A stretch of 61,236 bases of DNA from Chlorobium sp. (GCA_028282595.1 JANQHQ010000038.1:1-61236); one strand, 5' to 3'. Counted from the stretch's first letter, positions 26,940 to 35,407 are shown. Numbers and translations are program-made. Notes: generated by a model not told the origin, from the sequence alone.

Positions 26940-27870
26940 ATACGGCAAGGGGCTGCTACTGTCGTTCCTGCTCTGGGCCGTTCCTCATGCAGCGGCGGCC
27001 GGTGCGGAGGTTTCGGCCGCTTTTTCTCCCGCCCGGGCGACGGTCGGCGACCGGGTGACGGTGTCGGTCACCGTCGACCACGCTCCGCGGAGAGTCGTGA
27101 CGTTCGCGCTTCCCGACAGTTCCGCTCTCATGCCGTTCGTGCTTGTCGGGACGGAGGTGGCGGAGAGGGACGAGGGGCGGACGGTCTTCACCGGCGAGTT
27201 CGGGGTTTTCGATACGGGGAAGCAAGCTCTGCCGGAAGTGCTTGTGACGGTCCGCGATACCGTCGCGGGTGGCGAGACTGTCGTCCGGGCCGCGCCGGAA
27301 GGGATGCTGACGGTCGAGGCGCTGACCGATTCCACGGTGACGGAGCTGATGCCGATCAAGCCCGTCAAGGAGCCTTTCCGGCCGTCTGTTGGCTTGTTGC
27401 CGATCGTGATCACGGCTCTTGCCGCCGCGCTGCTCCTGCTCGTTTTCCTGCTGTCGAGGAAGGGGAAGAGGGCGGCCGGAAAAAGGCCGGCACAGCATGC
27501 GAAAGATGCTCTCCGGGAGATCCGCCGCCTCGAAAAGGGCCTGGAAAAGGAGCTGCCGCCGGGCGAGTGCTACGAACGCCTGAGCCTTCTGCTTCGCCGC
27601 TATCTCGAACGGCGCCACGGTATCAGGGCCTTCGAGGAGGTGACGAGCGAGATCGGCCGGGAGCTCTCGATGCGTTCGGTACCTTCCGCCGAAACCCTGC
27701 TCGAGCTGCTCGCGGAAGCCGATCTGGTTAAATTCGCCGAGGGACGTCCCGCCGTCGAGGAGTGCCGCCGTTCCCTCCGTCGCGCCGGAGAAGCCCTGAA
27801 AGCCGGTCCGGGGGATTTCGATCCCGACAAGGTCGGGACAACGAAGCGTTCAGGTCGCGCAACAAAGTAA
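26923..27870 (+). CDS. Bat-operon membrane protein with MITE-derived C-terminus
   Basis: The protein of 315 residues starts at GTG and has a signal peptide (LLLSFLLWAVPHAAAAG), an extracytoplasmic beta-rich domain (about 28-140), one membrane helix (LLPIVITALAAALLLLVFLL) and a cytoplasmic helical region. It resembles BatD or DUF4381-type proteins of such operons but I cannot name it more closely. The last roughly 19 codons, from about 27813, are encoded by a truncated MITE, so the native C-terminus was replaced. It would normally be followed by batA, now 17 kb away. Confidence 0.7.
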   Translation: MKRRSEYGKGLLLSFLLWAVPHAAAAGAEVSAAFSPARATVGDRVTVSVTVDHAPRRVVTFALPDSSALMPFVLVGTEVAERDEGRTVFTGEFGVFDTGKQALPEVLVTVRDTVAGGETVVRAAPEGMLTVEALTDSTVTELMPIKPVKEPFRPSVGLLPIVITALAAALLLLVFLLSRKGKRAAGKRPAQHAKDALREIRRLEKGLEKELPPGECYERLSLLLRRYLERRHGIRAFEEVTSEIGRELSMRSVPSAETLLELLAEADLVKFAEGRPAVEECRRSLRRAGEALKAGPGDFDPDKVGTTKRSGRATK

Positions 27871-27883
27871 AATAGAGGTGCCC
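27813..27883 (+). mobile_element. MITE copy G, right half only
   Basis: The sequence from GGATTTCGATCCCGAC to ATAGAGGTGCCC matches the right half of copy A. The left half is missing, and the upstream edge is fused in frame to the preceding gene. This marks the left border of the CRISPR island and suggests a deletion or recombination at the MITE. Confidence 0.75.
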
Positions 27884-27983
27884 TAAGCAGGTTTCCCCTT
27901 CTTCCCGCGCAGGGTTCTTGCAATTCGCGAAAGCTGTTCGAGGTGCTCGCGGTGGGCCGTTCCGGTATCGTTGCAGGGATACT

Positions 27984-28577
27984 TCAGCGCTTGGTTCGGG
28001 CCAGGTGGCGGATGTCGCGCAGGTCGAGGATTTCAGCTACCTCGAACGTTTCTCTTTCTCCCTGTGGTGTGCGTCGAAGGCGCACCACGTCGGGAAAGTG
28101 CCCCAGCCTGCCGTGGATTTCAGCCAGCAATGCCGACCAGAGGGGAGAGTAACCGGATGGAATGACAACGAGCGGGGTCGTCTGCCACTCGTTCGGCAGG
28201 AGATCGATGCCGTCAACTTTGCGGAGGGCATTTTTCAGGAAGCTCTCGTCCTCGGCAACCGTGCCCATCGCTACGTCGATCACCTCGAGTTTCGGCCAGC
28301 CCATTCGTGTTTTTATCGCCTGTTGCTGACCCTGCGGAACGGGATGCCCGGAAAAGTTCAGTGCGAGAAAACGGCTGTTCTCCCCCGGGCGATTCCGGAA
28401 GATCCGGCGCACCCTGCGGAAGCCGTTTCGGAAAAGCCGTGAAATCCACGGGAGATTTTTCGTGAAGATGTACTCGATGAGCTCTTTGCAGGCGAGAACA
28501 CCCGCGGCGAAAGCGAAAAGTGTCCCGAGCCCTTGTTCCAATAGCTGTTCCATCGGCATATTGCTTGTGGATTGCAA
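27984..28577 (-). CDS. csx15: Csx15-family CRISPR accessory protein with N-terminal membrane helix
   Basis: The 197-residue protein has two parts. Residues 1-60 hold a hydrophobic helix (LGTLFAFAAGVLACKELIEYIF) and a very basic stretch, suggesting a membrane anchor. Residues 68-197 match the Csx15 pattern: LNFSGHPVP, NEWQTTPLVV, PSGYSPLWSALLAEIHGRLGHFP, and FEVAEILDLRDIRHLAR. Csx15 occurs beside type III systems and has been proposed to bind or degrade cyclic oligoadenylate, which I recall only in outline. It is divergent from cas2. A short open stretch after its stop (about 27886-27990) in another frame lacks a start codon and could be a lost extension. Confidence 0.75.
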   Translation of the reverse strand: MQSTSNMPMEQLLEQGLGTLFAFAAGVLACKELIEYIFTKNLPWISRLFRNGFRRVRRIFRNRPGENSRFLALNFSGHPVPQGQQQAIKTRMGWPKLEVIDVAMGTVAEDESFLKNALRKVDGIDLLPNEWQTTPLVVIPSGYSPLWSALLAEIHGRLGHFPDVVRLRRTPQGERETFEVAEILDLRDIRHLARTKR

Positions 28578-28602
28578 CTGTTCAACCGATCAGGAGATGG
28601 TA

Positions 28603-28887
28603 ATGCACTTTATCCTCGTGACCTACGACATAGAAAACGACCGCCGCAGAACGAAAATACATAAAATTCTCTCCAACTTCGGAACGGCGGTGCAGTACAG
28701 CGTTTTCGAGTGTTTCCTGTCGGAAGAGGATGTCGATGAACTGCGCAAGAAGCTCAAAAAGCAGATGGACCCCAAGCATCCCGAGGACAGCATCCGCTAC
28801 TACACGCTCTGCAAAAGCTGCGTTGAAAACGTTGCGATAGACGGCAATCGCGATTTCCGCATCGAGGGACCCTTCATAATCAGTTGA
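28603..28887 (+). CDS. cas2: CRISPR-associated endoribonuclease/adaptation protein Cas2
   Basis: This is a 94-residue ferredoxin-fold protein: MHFILVTYDIENDRRRTKIHK with the conserved aspartate at the end of the first strand, then GTAVQYSVFECFLSEEDVDEL. Cas2 bridges two Cas1 dimers during spacer integration. AGGAG lies 6 bp before the ATG at 28603, favouring it over the ATG at 28597. It is 3.4 kb from its partner RT-cas1, with a toxin-antitoxin pair, a RAYT element and the array between. Confidence 0.93.
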   Translation: MHFILVTYDIENDRRRTKIHKILSNFGTAVQYSVFECFLSEEDVDELRKKLKKQMDPKHPEDSIRYYTLCKSCVENVAIDGNRDFRIEGPFIIS

Positions 28888-29080
28888 TGTCTGCCCGCAC
28901 AGCGCATCCGGCAGAGAGCAAATAACTGTAACACCTGCATAACGGTATTCGTGTCGCGATGGCAAGAAGTAAGGGGTTTCTGCAGACCGGCACGTAGCTC
29001 CGGGTTTTCCCTGTCACGGCGATATCCGTATATTCATCTACAAGGAGTAACTTTGTGTTATCCGATGAAAAGAGTAGGAT

Positions 29081-29485
29081 ATGGTAAGGAAAATTGTCGA
29101 AACCATTCTGGAATACTATCCCGCAACGCAGGCGATATATCTCTTCGGCACCTATGGAACGGCTGACGAACGAGCGGACAGCGATGTTGATATTGCGTTG
29201 CTTTTGCCACATGACGACTGTAAAGGAAACCCGCAGTTTGCCGGAAGTGATTGCCAGTTCAGACTGGAGGACATACTCGAAAGAGAGGTGGAATTGCTGA
29301 GCCTGAGAAAGCTTTCGACCGTATTTCAGAAAGAGGTCGTCATGAACGGACGGCTGATCTATTGTGGTAATCGTCATGCAGTCGATGAATTTGAAATGCT
29401 TACCCTTTCCTTCTATCAAAAGCTCAATGAGGAACGGGCGGACATTCTCAGAGCTATTCGGGAAACCGGAAAAATCCTCACATGA
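29081..29485 (+). CDS. MNT-type nucleotidyltransferase (antitoxin, MntA-like)
   Basis: The 134-residue minimal nucleotidyltransferase has LFGTYGTADERADSDVDIAL, the G[S/T]x10DxD active-site pattern with threonine replacing the usual serine. In characterised pairs, MntA AMPylates and neutralises the HEPN toxin HepT. Its last codons overlap the start of the HEPN gene (ATGA, 29482-29485). The 193 bp upstream, after cas2, show no other gene. Confidence 0.88.
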   Translation: MVRKIVETILEYYPATQAIYLFGTYGTADERADSDVDIALLLPHDDCKGNPQFAGSDCQFRLEDILEREVELLSLRKLSTVFQKEVVMNGRLIYCGNRHAVDEFEMLTLSFYQKLNEERADILRAIRETGKILT

Positions 29486-29907
29486 TCGACGATGTCATAC
29501 TGAACAAGGTGGAGAGCATCGAGCGTTGTATCGCGCAGGTCAGGAAGTATTACGCTATGCCTTCCGAGAAGAACTTCGATCAGGATTTCCTTCGCCAGGA
29601 TGCCATTGCGTTGAATCTGCAACGGGCGTGCGAGCAGGCGATTGACCTCGCCAACCATCTCATCAAGACGAACAAGTACGGCTTGCCGAAAGAGTCACGG
29701 GAAAGTTTCGATCTGCTTGCCCGGAATGGTGTCATCAGTGGTGAGCTTGCGGGAAAACTCCGGGCGATGGTGGGTTTCAGAAATACCCTTGTACACCAGT
29801 ACCAGAGCCTCGATATCGGTATTATGGTTGCCGTGATCGAGCATAACCTGGTCGATTTCACCAACTTTACCGCCGCTGTCATCGCTTTCGCGAAACCTGT
29901 TTCGTAA
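29482..29907 (+). CDS. HEPN ribonuclease toxin (HepT-like)
   Basis: The 141-residue helical protein carries the HEPN catalytic motif Rx4H in GFRNTLVHQY near its C-terminus, including the tyrosine that is the AMPylation target in studied pairs. It overlaps and follows the MNT gene. Such modules act in plasmid or phage defence, and placement inside a CRISPR island fits. A decayed second pair lies at 44806-45181. Confidence 0.88.
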   Translation: MIDDVILNKVESIERCIAQVRKYYAMPSEKNFDQDFLRQDAIALNLQRACEQAIDLANHLIKTNKYGLPKESRESFDLLARNGVISGELAGKLRAMVGFRNTLVHQYQSLDIGIMVAVIEHNLVDFTNFTAAVIAFAKPVS

Positions 29908-29924
29908 ATTGTTCTTTTTATTAA

Positions 29925-31090
29925 GGGACGTTGTGTAGTAGCATAAGAAAAATGAAAAGAAATTGTATGTTGAGAAAGAGAGTCATTTCGCCAACACAGA
30001 CCATTCCATCATGCCCAGAGGACCGAGACTCGACGCCCCCGGCACCCTGCACCACACTATCGTCAGAGGGATAGCGCAGGGCGTTATCGTCAAAGATGAC
30101 AATGACCGCACGGCGTTCGTCAATCGCATGGGTGAGCTTGCTCAACAAACAGGTACAACGATCTATGCCTGGGCGCTCATGGACAACCACGCCCATATAC
30201 TTCTGAAGAGCGGACACCTAGGATTGTCCGCCTACATGCGCAAGCTGCTCTCATGGTATGCGCAGTACTTCAATCGTCGCCACAAACGATCCGGGCACCT
30301 GTTTCAAAACCGTTACAAGTCCATCGTGTGTGAAGAAGATGCCTACTTCCAGAAACTGGTCGCCTACATTCATCTCAATCCCATACGGGCCGGAATGGTG
30401 CAGAGCCTTGAAGAGCTCAACAGCCACCCCTGGTCCGGTCATGCCGTGATTATGGGAAAGCGGCAACTGGCATGGCAGGACATCGATACGGTTCTCGAAC
30501 GTTTCGGTCAAGGTCGCGAGGCGAGAGCAACATACCGGCGGTACCTTGAAGACGAAAGCGGGAAAGGGCGACAGCCCGAGCTGGTCGGCGGTGGCCTCGT
30601 TCGCTCCCAGGGCGGATGGTCGGGCGTGAAGTCGCTGCGAAGCCAGGGAGAAAAGGCGCTGGGCGATGAACGGATTCTCGGCGGTACGGAGTTCGTCAAA
30701 TCGGTGCTCGACGAAGCAGAAGAGCAGGTCAGGCAGCAGCTCAGCCATCAGACAGGTATCCAACGGGCGCAGAACGATATAGAAGAGGCATGCAGCGCCG
30801 CTACGCTCACCGTCGAACAGTTTCATTCCGGCAGCCGTATCAAGCCTCTTCCGGCGATCAGGAGGGAACTCTCAGTGCGGTTTGTACGTGAATACGGTCT
30901 CACTCTCGCCGAAACAGCCCGCCAGTTGGGTATCACCACCAGCGCAGTGTATCAGATCCTGCGTAACGAAAGCAAGCGGTAAGCCTCCTACTCTATACTA
31001 GAGAACAGCCTTTCCGGCGACTCCTGAGGTGTCGTGACACCGAATGGGCGGGTTTTTGTGGTGATTATTTAAGCTACTACACAACGTCCC
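29925..31090 (+). mobile_element. 1.17-kb RAYT unit bounded by perfect 18-bp inverted repeats
   Basis: GGGACGTTGTGTAGTAGC at 29925-29942 is exactly reverse-complementary to 31073-31090, and the pair brackets a single Y1-transposase gene (30011-30982). A hairpin-like GC-rich stretch lies after the gene (about 31007-31065). IS200/IS605-type elements normally have subterminal hairpins and not long inverted ends, so this arrangement is unusual. No clear target duplication is seen at the outer edges. Confidence 0.75.
30011..30982 (+). CDS. REP-associated tyrosine transposase (Y1/RAYT)
   Basis: The 323-residue protein has an N-terminal Y1 HUH domain: LHHTIVRGIAQGVIVKDD, the metal-binding ALMDNHAHILL (HUH-type, HxH here), and catalytic tyrosine region YFQKLVAYIHLNPIRAGMV. 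The C-terminal 60 residues form a helix-turn-helix (LTLAETARQLGITTSAVYQIL), an extension present in larger RAYT proteins. The ATG at 30011 starts the conserved MPRGPRLD, and an upstream ATG at 29963 lies close to the inverted repeat. Confidence 0.9.
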   Translation: MPRGPRLDAPGTLHHTIVRGIAQGVIVKDDNDRTAFVNRMGELAQQTGTTIYAWALMDNHAHILLKSGHLGLSAYMRKLLSWYAQYFNRRHKRSGHLFQNRYKSIVCEEDAYFQKLVAYIHLNPIRAGMVQSLEELNSHPWSGHAVIMGKRQLAWQDIDTVLERFGQGREARATYRRYLEDESGKGRQPELVGGGLVRSQGGWSGVKSLRSQGEKALGDERILGGTEFVKSVLDEAEEQVRQQLSHQTGIQRAQNDIEEACSAATLTVEQFHSGSRIKPLPAIRRELSVRFVREYGLTLAETARQLGITTSAVYQILRNESKR

Positions 31091-31114
31091 GGAAGTTCCG
31101 GCAATGGCATCAAT

Positions 31115-31141
31115 CGTAGGGGCAGGCCTGTGTGCCTGCCC
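31115..31141 (+). repeat. GTAGGGGCAGG-type palindromic repeat
   Basis: CGTAGGGGCAGGCCTGTGTG begins a copy of the short palindromic repeat also found at 25983 and 48118. It lies between the RAYT unit and the CRISPR array. Confidence 0.6.
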
Positions 31142-31193
31142 ATTACATGCGAAATAAACAAAGCCGCTTTCAGAACGCCCCGCGTTTTACCGA

Positions 31194-32025
31194 TCTCCTA
31201 TACTCCGTGAGTTCGATTATATCCGAAGCAGCAGCAAACGCGTGATGACTTGCTCGCCGTGAAGTCAGTCGTAATACTCCGTGAGTTCGATTATATCCAA
31301 AGTTGGAGCAGTCGGCTTGAGCGGGTGTAAAAATCCGGAAGTCGTAATACTCCGTGAGTTCGATTATATCCAAAGATATAGGTGTTGCAAGGGAGTACTT
31401 CAATGAAGAGTAGTCGTAATACTCCGTGAGTTCGATTATATCCAAAGAGCTCGCGGCGATACATCGTACCGCTCTTGTTGCAGGTCGTAATACTCCGTGA
31501 GTTCGATTATATCCAAAGTGATGGTACTCGGCCCGAACCAGATTGGGGGTGGCGGTCGTAATACTCCGTGAGTTCGATTATATCCAAAGTGAGGATGGAA
31601 GAATTGACACAACATACTCTTATGTCAGTCGTAATACTCCGTGAGTTCGATTATATCCAAAGAAACCGACGCCCTGATGAGGAGTGAGCGAGCCAGCGCT
31701 GTCGTAATACTCCGTGAGTTCGATTATATCCAAAGAATCCCGCGTATCAGATCGGGATAGCCAAGCATTTTAGTCGTAATACTCCGTGAGTTCGATTATA
31801 TCCAAAGCGACCAAGTGAGTAGTCTATCGCGTTTGAAATGTGTCAGTCGTAATACTCCGTGAGTTCGATTATATCCAAAGACGCAGAGTACAAAAAACTC
31901 GGCATGAACGAGAAAGCTTTAGTCGTAATACTCCGTGAGTTCGATTATATCCAAAGCAAGGGCTACGAAGACTCCTATGACTGGAGTGGTGTCGTAATAC
32001 TCCGTGAGTTCGATTATATCCAAAG
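31194..32025 (-). CRISPR. CRISPR array, 12 repeats of 35 bp, 11 spacers
   Basis: Repeats start at 31194 (degenerate 5' part), 31268, 31341, 31413, 31484, 31555, 31628, 31701, 31773, 31846, 31922 and 31991. On the plus strand each intact copy runs from GTCGTAATACTCC to TATATCCAAAG, and the intact copies look identical. Spacers are 34-41 bp, with no obvious repeats among them. The degenerate copy at the low-coordinate end marks the old (trailer) end. On the minus strand ACTC-ACG-GAGT forms a hairpin followed by exactly eight bases, ATTACGAC, the expected Cas6 handle, so I place transcription on the minus strand. Confidence 0.97.
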
Positions 32026-32275
32026 GCTACCTCTGGAAACCCTTGTCTGGCAAGGGCTCCCAAGGCAAAAACCGGAGCAGATGCAATTTTCTGCTATGCC
32101 AAGGGACAATCTGCCGATTTCAGTAAATGCTCTCATCTGTATCTTATACAATTATGGGTGGTTAACCAACTACCTGAGCATAATTTTTTTTATATTTGCC
32201 GGAAGCTTATATAGTACAATAAATTAGCGTCAGATTGCCGAGATTTCCGGTTCGCTGAAAAACGTGCTGAGGTTT
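32026..32275 (-). promoter_or_regulatory. CRISPR leader candidate
   Basis: This 250-bp AT-rich, non-coding gap lies between the intact end of the array and the stop of RT-cas1. On the minus strand TTGGTT is followed about 15 bp later by TATAAG (within TAATTGTATAAGATAC), a weak promoter match reading into the array. Position, composition and the intact adjacent repeat support a leader role. An open frame across it on the plus strand starts inside the array and is an artefact. Confidence 0.6.
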
Positions 32276-34468
32276 TTACCAGACTATTTTGTACGGCACA
32301 TACTCCTCCACCTTCCCTGTCATCACATCTTTCAGCAGCCCGGCCTGTTTTTCGATGTGCCGCCGGACATTGAGCGTTCTGCCGGTGTAGCCGTCCTTCG
32401 ATTCCTGCCACATGCGGGTCTCGAACATCTTGAGATATTTCTTGCGCCCGTCGTTGGTCAGAAAGCAGCCGGTCCTGTCTTTATGATAGTAAAAATCGTC
32501 CTGTGTGAGAAGCCCCTTGTTGAGGGTGTAGAGTACCATCGAGTCGATGACGACGCGGAATTCCTCGATCAGGTCGTTGACCAATGCGGGATTGCCCCTG
32601 CCCTCGGCGTGCAGGTAGCCGAGATAGGGGTTCAGGTCCTTTGAGCGCACCATCGAGAAGATGTTCGCGTGCAGAAGAGTGTAACCGAAACTGAGCAGGC
32701 TGTTCACGGGATCTTTCGGCGGACGTTTCACCCGTTTGAAGGTTTCGGAGTGGAAGGGGAGGTTCTTTTTGAAGAGCAGACCGTAGAGCTCGAAATACAG
32801 TGCCGCGGCTTTTCCTTCAAGGCCTCTGAGGGACTGCAATTCGGTGCAGCGCTTTGCGCTCTTTTCGAGCGAGGCCATCAGATCGAGATTGTCCCGGATT
32901 TTCTTCTTTATCGTACCGTCACGGTCGTGGACCATTGCTTTCCGACGCTGGACCATGATCCGGCTGTTATGGATTTTTGCGGCAACGATGCTTCTTGCAA
33001 TATCGAGGGCGAACGGCTCGTCGAGCGAACGAAGGAACTGAACGCGGTGTATTTCGGTATGGTCGGCGGTTGTCGCTTCGAGCCTCCCGAAGAACTTCCC
33101 GTGCTGCGAGAGGAACGTGATCGGAATTTCCTTGCGAAGGCAGAACTGCATGACCGGGGTGGTGAGCGAAATGTTGCCGAAAACGATAAGCTGGTCGATA
33201 CGCCGTGTGATGATTTCAGTCAGCTCCTTACCGTCCTTCTGAACGCTTAGCCGTTCGCCTTCCTTGCGCACCAGGCATCCCTGATCCTGCAGGTAGAGCG
33301 TATTGAGGATCGGAGAGTACAGTCTCTTGAGGGCTTCACGCTTTTCGCGCTGCCGTTCGGCATCCTGTTTGGCTATGTTTGCGAGGAACGTGTCGATGCC
33401 GAGTTTCTTCTTTCCGATGCCTTCGAGCAGCTTTCGGCCGAACTCCGTTTTTTCGAGCGCTTCCCTGGTGATCTCGATTTTTTCGCCCTCATCGGTTTCA
33501 AGCTCGTATGTTGATTGCGGATCTTCGTCGTCCGGATCGTAAGCGACCGGTTTTGTCGGTTTCTTGCGCAGCTTGAACTTGCCGAGTTTGTCGTACCACT
33601 CCTCGGGATGCATCTTGGTCGGGATGATGAGGGACTTGACGAACAGGTAGCCGAGATATTTGAATCCCTCCGAGAAGGTCGTGATCCGGGTCTTTTCGTT
33701 GTTCAGTTCGAGCTTCAGCTCTTCGAGAAGACTCTCCGAGAGCTTCATGGCGGACTGCGCCTTCGGTTTGCTTTTACAGAGAATGAGAAAGTCGTCGGCA
33801 AACCGTATCAGCTTGAACCCTTCCTTTTCTATCTGCTCGTCGAACTTGTCGAGAAAAATGTTCGCAAGCACGGGAGATATGGGGCATCCCTGCGGCAGAC
33901 CCTTTACGTTGCGGATGCGCGGATGTTCACCATCGACAATTTCCGCCGTGATCCACTTGCGGAGCAGCGTCAGCAGGTCCTCGTCGTCGATCAGTTCGCG
34001 CAGCCGTTCGAACAGCAGGTCGTGATCGACACTGTCAAAAAAGTTGCGGATATCCGCATCGACAACCCAGCGATAGCCCTGAGTGCGCAACCGGTCGATT
34101 TCGCGAGCTGCGCCGTGACGTGAAATGCCGTGGCGATAGCCGAAGGTGCAGGCTTCGAGCTCCGAGTCGATGATCGGGTACAGCACGATCTGCGCGGCGG
34201 TCTGCGCTACGCGATCCATTACGCCCGGTATGAGCAGCACCCGCTCCTTGCCGTTCGGTTTCAGCATGACCAGTTTCAGGAGAGGACCGGGTTCGTAGGT
34301 GCCGGTGAGTATCGCTTCCGACAGCGAACGCAGATTCTCTTCGAGCCTGTACGAATAATCCTCGATGGACTGGCCGTCATAACCGGACCGCCCGTCGTTT
34401 GCCGCGACCCGGTTCCACGCCCTGTAGATCGTTTCGGGCAGGCCTGTCTGATTGTACAGCCATCCCAT
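32276..34468 (-). CDS. cas1: Reverse transcriptase-Cas1 fusion
   Basis: The 730-residue protein has an RT related to group II intron enzymes (residues about 40-290), with VVDADIRNFFDSVDHD and catalytic FADD at 223-226. A charged linker (300-380) is followed by Cas1 (385-730). Cas1 metal residues are present as E560 (ALYFELYG), H620 (GYLHAEG) and D632 (NDLIEEFR). RT-Cas1 proteins can acquire spacers from RNA as well as DNA in studied type III systems. There is no Cas6 fusion; Cas6 is separate at 43964. Both active sites look intact. Confidence 0.96.
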   Translation of the reverse strand: MGWLYNQTGLPETIYRAWNRVAANDGRSGYDGQSIEDYSYRLEENLRSLSEAILTGTYEPGPLLKLVMLKPNGKERVLLIPGVMDRVAQTAAQIVLYPIIDSELEACTFGYRHGISRHGAAREIDRLRTQGYRWVVDADIRNFFDSVDHDLLFERLRELIDDEDLLTLLRKWITAEIVDGEHPRIRNVKGLPQGCPISPVLANIFLDKFDEQIEKEGFKLIRFADDFLILCKSKPKAQSAMKLSESLLEELKLELNNEKTRITTFSEGFKYLGYLFVKSLIIPTKMHPEEWYDKLGKFKLRKKPTKPVAYDPDDEDPQSTYELETDEGEKIEITREALEKTEFGRKLLEGIGKKKLGIDTFLANIAKQDAERQREKREALKRLYSPILNTLYLQDQGCLVRKEGERLSVQKDGKELTEIITRRIDQLIVFGNISLTTPVMQFCLRKEIPITFLSQHGKFFGRLEATTADHTEIHRVQFLRSLDEPFALDIARSIVAAKIHNSRIMVQRRKAMVHDRDGTIKKKIRDNLDLMASLEKSAKRCTELQSLRGLEGKAAALYFELYGLLFKKNLPFHSETFKRVKRPPKDPVNSLLSFGYTLLHANIFSMVRSKDLNPYLGYLHAEGRGNPALVNDLIEEFRVVIDSMVLYTLNKGLLTQDDFYYHKDRTGCFLTNDGRKKYLKMFETRMWQESKDGYTGRTLNVRRHIEKQAGLLKDVMTGKVEEYVPYKIVW

Positions 34469-34471
34469 TAT

Positions 34472-34673
34472 CGGTGTCCCGAATAGCCTGCTTTACGATC
34501 CGATTGCCGCGTTGGGCGGTGCTCGGAATCCTCATCCCGACTTGTCGGGACTCCGGTTTTAAAATATGCCCCGACCAGTCGGCGCTCCGTCCGCCTTGTA
34601 CTCGAACCGCGCGCGATGGCTATTCGGGACACCGGCCTCGAATAGTCTGCTTTACGATCCGATTGTGGCGTTG
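34472..34673. repeat. Inverted and direct repeats upstream of RT-cas1
   Basis: CGGTGTCCCGAATAG (34472-34486) is perfectly inverted at 34620-34634. The adjoining sequence CGAATAGCCTGCTTTACGAT (from 34480) recurs in direct orientation at 34639-34673 over 35 bp with three differences. Between them lies a degenerate, reversed internal MITE segment with the TCCCGACttGTCGGGA hairpin. The remaining gap to 34987 shows no gene. Nothing here looks like a clean promoter for RT-cas1. Confidence 0.6.
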
Positions 34674-34987
34674 TCCCGACAAGTCGGGATCGGAATCCGG
34701 GGGAATCAGTGGGCAGTTGGCAATTTTTTTGAATTCTGCACAAATCGCTGTATGTGGCTGTTATTCCATCCACAGATTTTGATGTTAAAGCATCGAAATG
34801 CATTGCGGTCAATGTTGGTTAACTCCAGGCTGGCTGTGAGGAATAATTTACGTAATTTTTGATTGTTTTAAGGGTTATACAAGATCATGCAATCCTTATA
34901 TCGTTCATCATACCGTGCTTCTTTGACTGAGATTGTATTGTCGCGTTTTTCTATGCTTTTCATACGGAAATCGGCATTATCGCCGAT

Positions 34988-35407
34988 TTGATAGGGATTG
35001 GCGGTGCGTTTACGGCGACAGCAGCCTTATGGCAACTCCTGAGGAATAAAAAAGAGAAGAAAAGACAGAGGCAGAAAGTGTCGGTTGTTCTTCAGTGCGT
35101 CGAGGATGAGCGTCTGATCAAACCTCTGATGGTTGTACGGCGGAAAGACATTACAAGAGCGGAATTACAGGGGATCCTCGGTACGATCAAGCTTGCGGAT
35201 CCGAAGCAATCACGGTATTCATTGTCCCATATCAACACAAAAAAATTCTGGGAGGATATCGAGAAGCTTCAGGCCTCCGATAAAGAGAAAGGAGACGCTC
35301 TCGTGATTCCTTGTACTGTCCAGGAGATCGAGCAGTTCGATCAATCGGTGATCATCTTGCCGGACGGCTTTGTTCCTGCCGAGGAAAGCAAACAAGGTAA
35401 AACCTGA
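34988..35407 (+). CDS. Small membrane-anchored protein next to cas10, unknown
   Basis: This open frame has 139 codons from TTG (34988). A hydrophobic segment (IGIGGAFTATAALWQLL) is followed by a basic linker (RNKKEKKRQRQK) and a soluble domain of about 110 residues with mixed alpha/beta pattern and no family I recognise. It lies between RT-cas1 and cas10 on the cmr strand, and its base composition is like the cmr genes. The start is uncertain, with no ATG in frame. Confidence 0.45.
   Translation: MIGIGGAFTATAALWQLLRNKKEKKRQRQKVSVVLQCVEDERLIKPLMVVRRKDITRAELQGILGTIKLADPKQSRYSLSHINTKKFWEDIEKLQASDKEKGDALVIPCTVQEIEQFDQSVIILPDGFVPAEESKQGKT

Noticed and set aside
27886..27990. Short open stretch on the minus strand after csx15
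   Set aside because: The translated segment (ending RIARTLRGKKGKPA) looks protein-like, but there is no start codon. It could be a lost csx15 extension, and I cannot support it as a gene.
28880..29419. 179-codon minus-strand frame
   Set aside because: It lies opposite the MNT gene, which has a clear active-site motif, and has no family features of its own.
31170..31445. Minus-strand frame with repeated DIIELTEYY segments
   Set aside because: It is a translation of CRISPR repeats, not a protein. The plus-strand frame 31859-32227 is rejected for the same reason.
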